A stretch of 64,000 nucleotides of DNA from JBBDLF01 sp040879025 (GTDB lineage: Bacteria; Pseudomonadota; Gammaproteobacteria; Pseudomonadales; Pseudohongiellaceae). Made by a program: the position numbers and the translations under genes. The notes beneath the pieces are model-generated. The model searched no databases. It was not told the origin of the DNA and was given only the letters and a program-made list of their open reading frames with translations. The DNA is taken from the NCBI GenBank assembly GCA_040879025.1, contig JBBDLF010000003.1, positions 124,001 through 188,000 on the forward strand. Direction: 5' to 3'. How positions within the stretch are numbered: the stretch's first letter is position 1; the number at the start of each line of letters is the position of its first letter. Below, piece after piece: positions 17,105 through 26,075 of this stretch.

Positions 17105-18382
17105 TCATGCGAAGGGATGACGAAGAATAATGGTTTCGTCGCGGTCCGGCCCCGTTGAAATGATGTCCACAGGCGCTTCGATCTGTTCTTCAATGAATCG
17201 TATATAGGCGCGGGCATTTACAGGCAACTGATCCACAGACTTGATGCCTGCGGTCGACTCCGTCCATCCCGGCAATTCGACATAAACCGGTTCGAGCTGA
17301 TCGGCAACGGCCACGTTCATTAACCAGGCCGACATGCTTTCACCCACGTCGCGGTATCCGGTGCAGACCTTGACTGTATCCAGACCATCAAGCACATCCA
17401 GCTTGGTCAGACAGATTCCCGACACGCTGCTGATTCTGATGGACTGGCGCAGCGCCGCCGCATCAAACCAGCCGCAACGCCGATCCCTGCCGGTTGTTGC
17501 TCCTTTTTCACATCCCACAGACGATAGATGACTGCCAACTTCGTCAAACAATTCGGTGGGAAACGGACCGGTTCCGACTCGCGTGGCATACGCTTTTGTG
17601 ATGCCCAGCACATAATCCAGATACAACGGACCATACCCACTACCGGTCGCCGCACCGCCGGCAGTCGTATTGGAAGAGGTCACATACGGATAAGTACCGT
17701 GGTCTATATCCAACAAGGAACCCTGAGCACCCTCGAACAGAATGTTGTTCCCTCGCTTCCGGTGATTGTGGAGCATATCGATGGTATCGGCTACCATGGG
17801 CTCGACCTGTTCGGCCAGTTGCAGACTGTGTTCAAGCGTTTCCTTATAGTTTATCGGAGCCGTGCGGTAATAATGTTCCAGCAGAAAATTGTGATACTCC
17901 ATCAGTTCGGCCAGACGCTCGGCAAAAGTCGCCTTGTCCAGCGCCTCCGCCAGACGAATGCCCCGTCGAGCCGCCTTGTCTTCGTAAGCGGGGCCAATTC
18001 CTCTGCCGGTGGTTCCCAGTCGCGAGTCTCTCGCCTGATCGAGTGCGACATGTGTTGGCAAAATTAATGGACAGGCACCGCTTATTCGCAATCGTTCCCG
18101 CACCGGGATGTCACGGGCCTCCAGTTCACCGATTTCATCAAGCAACGCGTCCAGGCAAAGCACCACACCGTTACCTATCACACACTGAACACCTTCGCGC
18201 AGCACGCCGGAGGGCAGTAAATGCAGTACGGTTTTCTCACCGCGAATGACCAGTGTATGACCAGCGTTGTGGCCGCCCTGAAATCTCGCTACCACGGAGG
18301 CCTGCTCAGTCAAAAGATCAACGATCTTGCCCTTCCCTTCGTCGCCCCATTGCGTTCCAAGTACTACAACACTTTTACCCAT
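17105..18382 (-). CDS. purA: Adenylosuccinate synthetase
   Basis: The 425-residue product joins IMP and aspartate using GTP, the first committed step to AMP. The start MGKSVVVLGTQWGDEGKGK contains the family's GTP-binding and catalytic loop with Asp and His (GHNAGHT near residue 39). IDHGTYPYVTSSNTTAGGA and the C-terminal GTGPFPTEL and GWFDAAALRQSIRIS segments are also typical. Length matches the usual 425-432 residues. It is the last gene of the hfq-hflXKC-yjeT-hisZ-purA run, 45 bp after hisZ. Cytoplasmic. Very secure. Confidence 0.98.
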   Translation of the reverse strand: MGKSVVVLGTQWGDEGKGKIVDLLTEQASVVARFQGGHNAGHTLVIRGEKTVLHLLPSGVLREGVQCVIGNGVVLCLDALLDEIGELEARDIPVRERLRISGACPLILPTHVALDQARDSRLGTTGRGIGPAYEDKAARRGIRLAEALDKATFAERLAELMEYHNFLLEHYYRTAPINYKETLEHSLQLAEQVEPMVADTIDMLHNHRKRGNNILFEGAQGSLLDIDHGTYPYVTSSNTTAGGAATGSGYGPLYLDYVLGITKAYATRVGTGPFPTELFDEVGSHLSSVGCEKGATTGRDRRCGWFDAAALRQSIRISSVSGICLTKLDVLDGLDTVKVCTGYRDVGESMSAWLMNVAVADQLEPVYVELPGWTESTAGIKSVDQLPVNARAYIRFIEEQIEAPVDIISTGPDRDETIILRHPFA

Positions 18383-18427
18383 TTGCGATCAGCTCAACTA
18401 CCTTGAATTAATGTCTGCGGTTGGGGG

Positions 18428-19699
18428 CTACTCGCCCAGCGCCGCGATGATCCATCTTCCTTTTTTGTCACGCACGAGACGGCGGTCACAGCCCAGTTCA
18501 CCGGCCATGTCTGCAATACTGAGGCCATCCCCGCGGTGGCTATCTCCGCCGCTACCATCTCCACGGTTGCCATCGCCGGTTTCCCTGCCCTCGCCTTCCC
18601 TGGCGAAGCACACCGTAACCACTTCGCCCTGACCGCGCAATTGAGAAATCAGGTCAAGCAACTCGGCATCGTCGCCGGCGGGTGCCATGATAGCTTTTGG
18701 CAGCTGAAATTCGCGACTGCTCAACTTCACCAGGGAACGCAGATCGCTGTCGAACCCCGACGCGGGACGCGCGCGCCCGAACACTTCACCAATGTGATCA
18801 TAACGTCCGCCCTTGGCCAGTGCACGGCCGTATCCCGGAGTATAAGCGCCGAAGACGATTCCGGTATGGTACTCATAGCCACGCAGCTCACACAGGTCAA
18901 AACAAAGGGTCACTTCCGGAATGCGTTTTTGAACGCCTCTGGCTATCGCTTCCAGTTCCCCGATTTCCCTGCCTACGCTCGGAGGGGCCTCGCTGAAAAC
19001 TTCCAGAGCCTGATCCAGCACTGATGCATCTCCGCTTAATCGAGACAGTTCATACAGCATGCGCCGCAGGTCATCATCATCGACATGTTCATTGAGCAAC
19101 CGGTCTATTTCCTCATAGGCTTTTCGCTGCAACGCCTCAAACAGAATTCGCTCGGCTTCACCACTGAGCTGCGCGGCACTGACCAGCGTACGGAAAATGC
19201 CCACGTGACCGAGAACGATAGACAGATTGTCGATGCCGGCTGTCTGCAGGCCGCGATGCATCAAGCAGATCAGTTCGATGTCGGCGTCGGCCCCGGCATG
19301 CCCGTAAAGCTCGGCGCCGACGCGAATGGGAACTCGTGAAGTCAGCAACCCGCGTGGTTTGGTATGAAGGACACTGTCGGCATAACAAAACCGGGCGGTG
19401 CCATTACGGTGGAGACAATGGGCGTCAATGCGCGCCACCTGGGGAGTGATGTCCGCACGAATGCCCATCATGCGACCGCTGAGCTGATCGGTAATTTTGA
19501 AGGTGTGCAGATCGAGATCCTGCGAGGTTCCTACGAGCAGGGATTCCAGATACTCGATCAGCGGGGTAATCACCAACTGATAACCCCAGCTCTGATAAAG
19601 ATCCAGCAGTTCACGACGCAGGGATTCGAGTTTGTACGCCTCTTCAGGCAACATCTCGTCAACGCCGTCCGGCAGCAGCCATCGATCAACAGCAGTCAT
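18428..19699 (-). CDS. hisZ: ATP phosphoribosyltransferase regulatory subunit HisZ
   Basis: HisZ is a histidyl-tRNA synthetase paralogue lacking aminoacylation. It binds the short form of HisG and makes it active and histidine-sensitive. The 423-residue product has the class II synthetase-like start DGVDEMLPEEAYKLESLRRELLD, GIRADITPQVARIDAH near residue 75, and YHTGIVFGAYTPG near 280. HisG is not in the window. Residues about 365-390 contain a Gly/Asp/Arg-rich insert (GEGRETGDGNRGDGSGGD and onward) coded by imperfect GGNGATGG repeats, unlike the rest of the protein and beyond the usual 380-400 length. It probably forms a flexible surface loop. Neighbours purA and yjeT match Pseudomonas-type order. 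Confidence 0.93.
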   Translation of the reverse strand: MTAVDRWLLPDGVDEMLPEEAYKLESLRRELLDLYQSWGYQLVITPLIEYLESLLVGTSQDLDLHTFKITDQLSGRMMGIRADITPQVARIDAHCLHRNGTARFCYADSVLHTKPRGLLTSRVPIRVGAELYGHAGADADIELICLMHRGLQTAGIDNLSIVLGHVGIFRTLVSAAQLSGEAERILFEALQRKAYEEIDRLLNEHVDDDDLRRMLYELSRLSGDASVLDQALEVFSEAPPSVGREIGELEAIARGVQKRIPEVTLCFDLCELRGYEYHTGIVFGAYTPGYGRALAKGGRYDHIGEVFGRARPASGFDSDLRSLVKLSSREFQLPKAIMAPAGDDAELLDLISQLRGQGEVVTVCFAREGEGRETGDGNRGDGSGGDSHRGDGLSIADMAGELGCDRRLVRDKKGRWIIAALGE

Positions 19700-19726
19700 T
19701 TACTTCCCACCAGATAATCCCGTCAT

Positions 19727-19912
19727 TCAATTGATTATGTAAAGCAGAACCGTCCCGATCAGCATACTGGTCAGACCCATTATGCGCATGGCGCGGTCAT
19801 CCACCTGATCCAGCATCAACAACATCCTGCGCCATCTTCCCGGAGCCAGAAAGGGAATGACTCCCTCGATAACCAGCATCAGGCAGAAGGCAACGGCCAG
19901 ATCATGTAACAT
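19727..19912 (-). CDS. yjeT: DUF2065 family small membrane protein (YjeT)
   Basis: This 61-residue protein has two hydrophobic segments (VAFCLMLVIEGVIPFL and MGLTSMLIGTVLLYII) separated by a basic loop with APGRWRRM, matching DUF2065/YjeT. It lies between hflC and hisZ, its usual position beside the hflK-hflC operon. The role is unknown; an association with HflKC membrane complexes is only suggested by position. The 198-bp gap on the hflC side contains a candidate terminator (20003-20045), so yjeT-hisZ-purA may be a separate transcript. Confidence 0.9.
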   Translation of the reverse strand: MLHDLAVAFCLMLVIEGVIPFLAPGRWRRMLLMLDQVDDRAMRIMGLTSMLIGTVLLYIIN

Positions 19913-20002
19913 TTGTTATAGTCCGCTCCCGCATCCACCAAACCGGCCGCAGAAGCAGGTCCCTGGCGGGGTCGGGTCCGATCCAGGTGCATGAATCAAA
20001 CC

Positions 20003-20045
20003 CAAAATTAAACCTGAGCAACATGGCAATGACGTCGCTCAGGTT
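20003..20045 (-). terminator. Candidate terminator after hflC
   Basis: Inverted repeat aacctgagc (20011-20019) / gctcaggtt (20037-20045) with a 17-nt loop. On the minus strand the second arm is followed by TTTAATTTTGGG, a weak U-tract. It lies 66 bp past the hflC stop. The long loop lowers confidence. Confidence 0.35.
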
Positions 20046-20110
20046 CTGATACCGGATTACTCCGGTGATGTACTTTTCTCCCCCGGGGTGAAGACCTGGG
20101 ACTGAACCAG

Positions 20111-20998
20111 CTAGTTTACCAGCCCGCCCTGTTGCTCGCCGGGCAGATTCTGGAAGAAGCGGAAATAGTCACCGCTCGGATCCAGCAGCAATATGTCGCT
20201 TTTGTTATTGAACGTCTGCCGATACGCGTTGAGACTGCGGGTGAAGGCGAAGAACTCAGGATCCTTGTTATAGGCCTCGCCGTAAATAGCGGTGGCCTGG
20301 GCATCGCCCTCGCCACGCAACTCTTCCGCGTCCCGGTACGCCTCGGCCATGTAGATGGTCGCCTGCCGGTCGGCATCGGCGCGGATTCCAATCGCCAGTT
20401 CCTCACCGCGGGACCGAAGCTCCTGCGCCTCGCGATTTCTTTCCGTGTTCATGCGATCGTAAACCGAGGAACGCACATCGTCAGGCAGGTCGATGCGCTT
20501 GACCCGCACATCAATCACTTCAATGCCGATATCGGCGGCTACGGTCTCGTTCAGATCATCGGAAAGGTCGAGCATAAACTGGTCTCGCTCACCGGCGACC
20601 ACTTCCTGTAAATTTCTTGCGCCCAACTGGTCCCGCAGGCCGTCATTGGTCCGGTCCGCCAGCAGGCTCGAAGCAATCGAGATGTCACCACGGGTCGCAA
20701 CATAGAACCGGCCGGTGTCGACAATACGCCACTTGACGTAGGAGTCGACCAGCAGCGCTTTCTGTTCGAGTGTCAGGAAACGTTGCGGCGCGTTATCGAG
20801 TATGATGAGACGGCCATCAAATTTCCGCACCGTGTTCACCCAGGGTATTTTGACATGAAGCCCTGGCTGCACATCAGGGTTGACCACCTGACCGAATCGG
20901 AGCAATACCGCCCGCTCGGTTTGCTTCACCACATAAAGTGTACTGCTGCCGAGCAATGCCAGCAGAACAATGACTACAATCAATACCGTATTTTTCAT
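20111..20998 (-). CDS. hflC: FtsH protease modulator HflC
   Basis: The start was set at the ATG at 20998 (MKNTVLIVVIVLLALLGSS), two bases from the hflK stop, because upstream residues are hflK in another frame. The 295-residue product has one N-terminal membrane anchor and an SPFH/band-7 domain (QTERAVLLRFGQVVNPDVQPGLH; IDVRVKRIDLP), ending in an extended coiled-coil and the conserved YNKDPEFFAFTRSLNAYRQTF. HflK and HflC form a large periplasm-facing cage around FtsH and modulate its proteolysis. It is the promoter-distal partner in hflX-hflK-hflC. Confidence 0.97.
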   Translation of the reverse strand: MKNTVLIVVIVLLALLGSSTLYVVKQTERAVLLRFGQVVNPDVQPGLHVKIPWVNTVRKFDGRLIILDNAPQRFLTLEQKALLVDSYVKWRIVDTGRFYVATRGDISIASSLLADRTNDGLRDQLGARNLQEVVAGERDQFMLDLSDDLNETVAADIGIEVIDVRVKRIDLPDDVRSSVYDRMNTERNREAQELRSRGEELAIGIRADADRQATIYMAEAYRDAEELRGEGDAQATAIYGEAYNKDPEFFAFTRSLNAYRQTFNNKSDILLLDPSGDYFRFFQNLPGEQQGGLVN

Positions 20999-20999
20999 A

Positions 21000-22205
21000 C
21001 TATCGCCCTCTTCCTGTGTCCGGCAACCTGGTCCGGTCCACGGTGTTTGATGTGCTGCCTGGAGCCGCCAGGTAGGGCGACAACCGGTCGGCCAGATCTT
21101 CCAGTTCCTGAACGCTGGCGTTTGCGGCATTGCGACCTACCGCGGTGTTGCCTGATTGTTCCAGTATCTTGTCCAGTGGCACGTACAGCATATTGTTGCC
21201 ACCTTCGACGTCCACCATGATTTTACTGCTTCGGGTCATCACGTCCTGCATCGCGTCGATATACAATCGTTCCCGGGTCACCTCGGGTGCCAGACTGTAT
21301 TCAGTCAGCAATTGATTGAAGCGGGACGCGTCACCCTGTGCCATCGCGATCACTTCCTGCCGGTAGGCGTTCGCCTGTTCGATCGTGCGCTGGGCTTCAC
21401 CACGGGCTTCCGGGATAACCTGGTTGGCGTATTGCTGTGCCCGGTTCTGGGCTCGCTGTTCGTCCTCCCGCGCCCTGATTACGTCGTCGAACGCGGGACG
21501 AACCGCTTCCGGCGGCTGGGCGTCGGTGACATTGACAGTCTGTACCCGGATACCGGTATTGTACGCGTCCATATAGCTTTGCAACCGCCCCTGAACGTCA
21601 TCAGCCATCGCCCCGCGACCGGTGGTCAGTATCTGATCCATGTAATTGCTGCCCACCGCATGACGAATGGCGGATTCAGCCGCATGGTCCAGACTGCCTT
21701 CGGGATCCGTCACCGCGATAACGTAGTCAACAGGATCGGTGATCACATACTGCACGGTCATCGCAATATTGAGAATATTCTCGTCAGTGGTAAGCATGTC
21801 ATTTCGATAGGATTTGGTGCTTACCCGGTTGAAGGACACGATATTCACTTCATCGATAAGGGGTGGGTTCCAGTGCAGGCCCGGTTCCACGATGGTATCC
21901 AGCACGCGGCCGAAGCGCAGCACAACCCCGCGCTCGGATTCGTCCACGGTATAAATGCCCATTACGGCCCATACCGCGACTACTGCCGCCAGCACTCCGG
22001 CAATCAGTCCAAGCGACACACGGCCGCCACCTGAAGACCCTCCCGACGACCTGCCTGAAGAGCCGCCAAACCAGCCGCCGAATTTCTTGCTGAGATTTCG
22101 GATCACTTCGTCGATATCGGGCGGCCCCTGGTCGCCGCCGCCTTTGCGGCCTCCGCCCCAGGGATCGTTATCCTTACCGTTGTCGCCCGGTTCATTCCAA
22201 GCCAT
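21000..22205 (-). CDS. hflK: FtsH protease modulator HflK
   Basis: ATG at 22205 (MAWNEPGDNGKDNDPWGGG) is preferred to the ATG eight codons upstream because it has GGAG six bases before it and matches the usual HflK start. The 401-residue product has a Gly/Pro-rich cytoplasmic N-terminus, one membrane segment (LIAGVLAAVVAVWAVMGIYTV) and an SPFH domain (VDESERGVVLRFGRVLDTIVEPGLHW). This is followed by a long alanine/glutamate coiled-coil (QVIPEARGEAQRTIEQANAY). It assembles with HflC on FtsH. It follows hflX by 129 bp. Confidence 0.97.
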   Translation of the reverse strand: MAWNEPGDNGKDNDPWGGGRKGGGDQGPPDIDEVIRNLSKKFGGWFGGSSGRSSGGSSGGGRVSLGLIAGVLAAVVAVWAVMGIYTVDESERGVVLRFGRVLDTIVEPGLHWNPPLIDEVNIVSFNRVSTKSYRNDMLTTDENILNIAMTVQYVITDPVDYVIAVTDPEGSLDHAAESAIRHAVGSNYMDQILTTGRGAMADDVQGRLQSYMDAYNTGIRVQTVNVTDAQPPEAVRPAFDDVIRAREDEQRAQNRAQQYANQVIPEARGEAQRTIEQANAYRQEVIAMAQGDASRFNQLLTEYSLAPEVTRERLYIDAMQDVMTRSSKIMVDVEGGNNMLYVPLDKILEQSGNTAVGRNAANASVQELEDLADRLSPYLAAPGSTSNTVDRTRLPDTGRGR

Positions 22206-22333
22206 TGGCTTCTCCGTACCTGTATTCATGAAAAAATGGATTTTAGCGAATTAATAACATTTAACACAGTACCTTTAACAGTACCTCTGGAACAGACCCT
22301 CTGCCAGCCTGTGTAGGACCGGTCAAATTCCGG

Positions 22334-23668
22334 TTAGTGTGCAGGGGGCGGTGGGGCGTTGTTGACGGGACTGGCGCAATTCCGCACTACGGCATCACCA
22401 TCCATCTGCAGACCTTCCTCTCTTAGCATCTGGAGCAGGTCGCTTCGTGGTAACCGAACCTGGAGGCGGAATACACCGGAATCGTCCACGGCCTCCCGTT
22501 TCACGGCACCCAGCTCATAAAGCCGGCTGCGCAGGCGGGCATACTGAGGCTGCACCCACAAGTCCTGACTGAACAGTTCACCGCCAAGCAGTTCCGCCAC
22601 CGCGGCGTTGAGCAAATCGAGCCCCGCGCCGGTAATCGCAGATATCCACACCCGAATCGGACGGCCCTGTTCGTCGCGTTCCAGCGCGCGCTCACGTCCC
22701 GGAATCAGGTCAATCTTGTTAAAGACCTCCAGCCTGGGGATGCTCTCGGCACCGATCTCCGCCAGCACAGACTCCACTTCAGTAACCAGCTCTGAGCGCG
22801 ACTCATTGTGGGCGTCCACCACATGCAGGAGCAATGCGGCCTCCGAGGTTTCTTCCAGCGTGGCGCGAAAGGCGTCCACCAACTGATGGGGCAGGTGGCT
22901 GATAAATCCCACGGTATCCGCGAGGACTACCTGGCCCAGACCATCGAGGTCAAGCCGTCGCAGCGTGGAATCCAGGGTGGCAAATAATTGATTGGCCGCA
23001 TAGGAGCGGGCATCGGTGAGACTGTTGAACAATGTTGATTTACCGGCGTTCGTGTAACCCACCAGTGATACCGTGGGAACTCGCGCCCGGCGACGGGAGC
23101 GACGGCCCTGCTCGCGGCGGCTGCGGACCTTGTCCAGTGCTTTGTTGACGGACTTCAGACGCTGTCCGATCATGCGCTGGTCAAGCTCGAGCTGGGTTTC
23201 GCCCGCTCCTTTCAAACCAATGCCGCCCTTTTGCCGGTCAAGGTGCGTCCATCCCCGTTTGAGGCGGGTACTGAGATGGCGTAACTGGGCCAGCTCCACC
23301 TGCAGCTTACCCTCATGGCTACGGGCTCGCTGGGCGAAGATGTCGAGTATCAGGCCGGTGCGGTCCAGTACCCGGCATTGCAGATGCTGTTCCAGGTTTC
23401 GCTCCTGGCTGGGAGACAGCGTGTGATTGAACAGCACCAGCTCGGCGCCGTACTGGACGACGGCCTGGGCTATTTCCTCAAGCTTGCCACGGCCGACGAA
23501 AGTATCGGGAGAGGGCTTTTTGCGGCTGCCGGTGATAAACGTCACCGGGTCACCGCCCGCCGAGATCACCAGTTCCTCAAACTCTGCAGGATCTTCCTGG
23601 TCCTTCACCGGTAACGTGATATGAACCAGAACAGCTATCTCACCACCTTCGGGGCGTTCAAAAAACAA
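22334..23668 (-). CDS. hflX: Ribosome-dissociating GTPase HflX
   Basis: This 444-residue Obg-HflX GTPase splits stalled 70S ribosomes. The start codon is TTG (23666-23668), eight bases after GAGGT, giving MFFERPEGGEIAVLVHI, the typical HflX beginning. The N-terminal HflX domain carries FVGRGKLEEIA and NHTLSPSQERNLE; a helical linker has GGIGLKGAGETQLELD. The G domain has G1 GYTNAGKSTLFN, G3 DTVGFI and G4 NKIDL. The C-terminal region is typical. It sits 52 bp after hfq and before hflK, the conserved order. Confidence 0.97.
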   Translation of the reverse strand: MFFERPEGGEIAVLVHITLPVKDQEDPAEFEELVISAGGDPVTFITGSRKKPSPDTFVGRGKLEEIAQAVVQYGAELVLFNHTLSPSQERNLEQHLQCRVLDRTGLILDIFAQRARSHEGKLQVELAQLRHLSTRLKRGWTHLDRQKGGIGLKGAGETQLELDQRMIGQRLKSVNKALDKVRSRREQGRRSRRRARVPTVSLVGYTNAGKSTLFNSLTDARSYAANQLFATLDSTLRRLDLDGLGQVVLADTVGFISHLPHQLVDAFRATLEETSEAALLLHVVDAHNESRSELVTEVESVLAEIGAESIPRLEVFNKIDLIPGRERALERDEQGRPIRVWISAITGAGLDLLNAAVAELLGGELFSQDLWVQPQYARLRSRLYELGAVKREAVDDSGVFRLQVRLPRSDLLQMLREEGLQMDGDAVVRNCASPVNNAPPPPAH

Positions 23669-23720
23669 TCTCTACCTCTGGCCAGTCGAACTGGCTTGAC
23701 AGCATCGGCTTATGCCGGTG

Positions 23721-23993
23721 TCACGCGATATTTCCCGGCGATACCTCGTCATCATCTGATGGGCCGTTCGGTCCGGGGATCGGAATTCGTACTGTACGCG
23801 CCGGTACAACTGTGGAAATGGCATGCTTGTAAACCATCTGGTTCACCGCATTCTTGAGCAATATCACGAACTGGTCAAAGGACTCTATCTGACCTTGTAA
23901 TTTGATACCGCTGACCAGATAGATTGAGACCGGTATGCGTTCTTTTCGTAGCACGTTCAAAAAAGGGTCTTGTAGCGAATGCCCCTTTGACAT
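23721..23993 (-). CDS. hfq: RNA chaperone Hfq
   Basis: The 90-residue Sm-like protein forms hexamers that bind sRNAs and A-rich mRNA. Sm1 is DPFLNVLRKERIPVSIYL followed by SGIKLQGQIESFDQFVILLKN; Sm2 contains the YKHAIST KH motif that contacts U-rich RNA at the proximal face. The C-terminal tail after residue 70 is short and acidic (PSDDDEVSPGN). The ATG at 23993 has AAGGAGA seven bases upstream. It follows miaA by 62 bp. Secure. Confidence 0.98.
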   Translation of the reverse strand: MSKGHSLQDPFLNVLRKERIPVSIYLVSGIKLQGQIESFDQFVILLKNAVNQMVYKHAISTVVPARTVRIPIPGPNGPSDDDEVSPGNIA

Positions 23994-24055
23994 TGATATT
24001 CTCCTTAGGTGTTGATATCGAAATTCCAGACCCGACGTGATTCAGGACGAAAGCT

Positions 24056-25063
24056 TTATATTGAGATGGAACGCATGAAATTCAAGACCTCGTCTGAGGT
24101 TTGCGGGAGGGTTCCATACAAATCCTGCACACTGTCCCAGCTTCGGAGCCAGGTCAGCTGGCGCTTGGCTAGTTGTCGTGTGGCAATAATACCCCTTTCC
24201 ACCATTGCATCATAGCGCATTTCACCGGACAGATACCGCCAAACCTGGCGATATCCTACGGATCTCATGGAAGGCAGCGAAAGGCTCAGATCGCCCCGCC
24301 TGTACAGGGTATCGACCTCCTCTACCAGCCCGTCCGCCAGCATTTGTCTGAAACGGTCGGCAATTCGGTGGTGCAGCACTTCGCGCGATGGCGCCTGTAG
24401 CGCGAAAAAGTGGAATATCAGTGAGGATTTGCCGCTGTCGGTCTGGTGAACGGGCTGCTGATGAAACGACGACAGCGGCCTGCCGGACACCAGGAACACC
24501 TCCAGGGCCCGTTGCAGGCGCTGCGGGTCATTCGGGTGAATGCGGGCCGCCGAGACCGGATCCACCCGCGCCAATTGCTCATGCACTTTGTGCCAGCCAT
24601 CGGCGTCGGCCACCGCCTCGATTTTGCTCCTCACCGCAGCATCGGCCGCAGGCATGCTGGCCAGGCCGTCACGCAGCAGTTTGAAATAGAGCATTGTGCC
24701 GCCGACCAGCAGTGGCACCCGACCGGACTCGCGTACCTTGTCGATTTCCCTGACAGCATCTTCGCGAAACTCCGACGCGGAATAGGCCTGAGCGGGATCG
24801 CGGATATCAATCAGCCGGTGGGGGGCAATCCGTAGCGTGTCCGCGTCAGGCTTTCCTGTACCGATATCCATCCCCCGGTAAATCTGGGCGGAATCCACGC
24901 TGATGATGTCAAACGGGAAACGCTGGACCAGATCCACCGCCAGCGCCGTCTTGCCGGTGGCCGTCGCGCCCATTAGACAGATTACATGGTGTCCATGCGA
25001 ATCGGCGGGTTGCCGGGCGGAACCGGAATCTGAAAACGCGGAACGAAATCCGGATGAACACAT
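24056..25063 (-). CDS. miaA: tRNA dimethylallyltransferase MiaA
   Basis: MiaA adds a dimethylallyl group to A37 of tRNAs that read UNN codons. The P-loop GATATGKTA and the DSAQIYRGMDIGTGKPD segment are diagnostic, followed by VGGTMLYFKLLRDGL and PQRLQRALEVFLVSGRP. The start is uncertain: the ATG at 25063 gives 335 residues, about 20 more than usual, with no good ribosome-binding site. The extra residues (CSSGFRSAFSDSGSARQPADS) resemble no family sequence, so a non-ATG start nearer the P-loop is possible. The gene upstream is a divergent murI in place of the usual mutL, so miaA needs its own promoter here. Confidence 0.95.
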   Translation of the reverse strand: MCSSGFRSAFSDSGSARQPADSHGHHVICLMGATATGKTALAVDLVQRFPFDIISVDSAQIYRGMDIGTGKPDADTLRIAPHRLIDIRDPAQAYSASEFREDAVREIDKVRESGRVPLLVGGTMLYFKLLRDGLASMPAADAAVRSKIEAVADADGWHKVHEQLARVDPVSAARIHPNDPQRLQRALEVFLVSGRPLSSFHQQPVHQTDSGKSSLIFHFFALQAPSREVLHHRIADRFRQMLADGLVEEVDTLYRRGDLSLSLPSMRSVGYRQVWRYLSGEMRYDAMVERGIIATRQLAKRQLTWLRSWDSVQDLYGTLPQTSDEVLNFMRSISI

Positions 25064-25121
25064 AATAGTGGGTGGACGCAAAGCCCGGCTCGCAATCAGG
25101 GAAGGGAATGGTAGTGTACTG

Positions 25122-25142
25122 TGCCGATGGGCACAATCGGCA
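25122..25142. promoter_or_regulatory. Dyad in the miaA/murI divergent promoter region
   Basis: TGCCGAT (25122-25128) and ATCGGCA (25136-25142) form a 7-bp dyad with a 7-bp spacer in the 168-bp gap between the divergent starts. It could be an operator shared by both genes. A possible -35-like TTTACA lies near 25183. Not recognised as a known site. Confidence 0.3.
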
Positions 25143-25231
25143 ATACGGTTCGTACACGGCAACGTCGCCTGCGCTATTTGCTTTACAGGCCGACACAGGC
25201 TACAACACTGCTCTGTATTCCGAGACCGCTC

Positions 25232-26050
25232 ATGACAACAAAACTTGCCCCCGCCCCTTCCACCCTCGCCCCGGTGGGTGTATTTGACTCCGGCATCGGC
25301 GGCCTTTCGATACTGCGGGAAATCACCCACTTGTTGCCACGGGAGCGGTTTGTCTATTTTGCCGACCTTGCCTATTCGCCATACGGCAATAAAACCGCTG
25401 AACTGGTAGCCGAGCGCTGTCAGCGCATCTGTGACTTTCTTGTGGCCCATCCGACCAAGGCTCTGGTTGCCGCATGCAATTCCGCCACCGCGGTTTCCAT
25501 CGCCGGGCTGCGGCAAAATTTCACGGTGCCGATCATCGGTGTGGAACCGGGAATCAAACCGGCGATAGGCAAGACACTCTCCGGCGTGGTCGGCATCATG
25601 GCGACGGAAATGACAGTGTCCAGCCCCCGGTTCAAGGCACTTGTTGGACAGTTCAGTGATGAAGTGCAAATCATCATTCAACCCTGTCCCGGTCTTGCGG
25701 ACGCAATTGAACTGGGAGACACCGGCAGATCATTGCGTGAGGAACTGTTGCGGCGCTATATGGAGCCATTGCTGGCCGGCGGTGTGGACACGCTGGTACT
25801 GGGCTGCACCCATTATCCGCTGGTTATTGACGAAATCGCCGCCGTTGCCGATGACCGTGCGCAATTGATCGACACCAGCGAAGCGATCGCGCGCCAGGTT
25901 GTCGCCCGGCTGGAACTGAACGGGTTGCTGAACGCGGATGAGGGCGGGGGGGGTGTCACATTTTACAGCAGCAGAGAACTACCGCGGCTCAACAAAGTAT
26001 TTTCCTATTACTGGCCGGGGGAATTCCGCGTCGGATTGTACAGCGATTAA
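25232..26050 (+). CDS. murI: Glutamate racemase
   Basis: MurI interconverts L- and D-glutamate for peptidoglycan. The start at 25232 (MTTKLAPAPSTLAPVGVFDSGIGG) is preferred over the longer frame because the family begins a few residues before DSGIGG. The 272-residue product has both catalytic cysteines, in ACNSATAVS and GCTHYPLV, and the FADLAYSPYGNK segment. Its insertion between mutL and miaA on the opposite strand is unusual: in most gammaproteobacteria those two genes are adjacent and co-oriented. It is convergent with mutL (25 bp gap). Confidence 0.95.
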   Translation: MTTKLAPAPSTLAPVGVFDSGIGGLSILREITHLLPRERFVYFADLAYSPYGNKTAELVAERCQRICDFLVAHPTKALVAACNSATAVSIAGLRQNFTVPIIGVEPGIKPAIGKTLSGVVGIMATEMTVSSPRFKALVGQFSDEVQIIIQPCPGLADAIELGDTGRSLREELLRRYMEPLLAGGVDTLVLGCTHYPLVIDEIAAVADDRAQLIDTSEAIARQVVARLELNGLLNADEGGGGVTFYSSRELPRLNKVFSYYWPGEFRVGLYSD

Positions 26051-26075
26051 AACCGCGGCCCGAACAGTTGCCGTT

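Noticed and set aside
16692..17120. A 142-codon plus-strand ORF over the small hypothetical and the purA end
   Set aside because: Odd composition (many Cys, Phe, Trp), no ribosome-binding site or homologue, and it overlaps better genes on the other strand.
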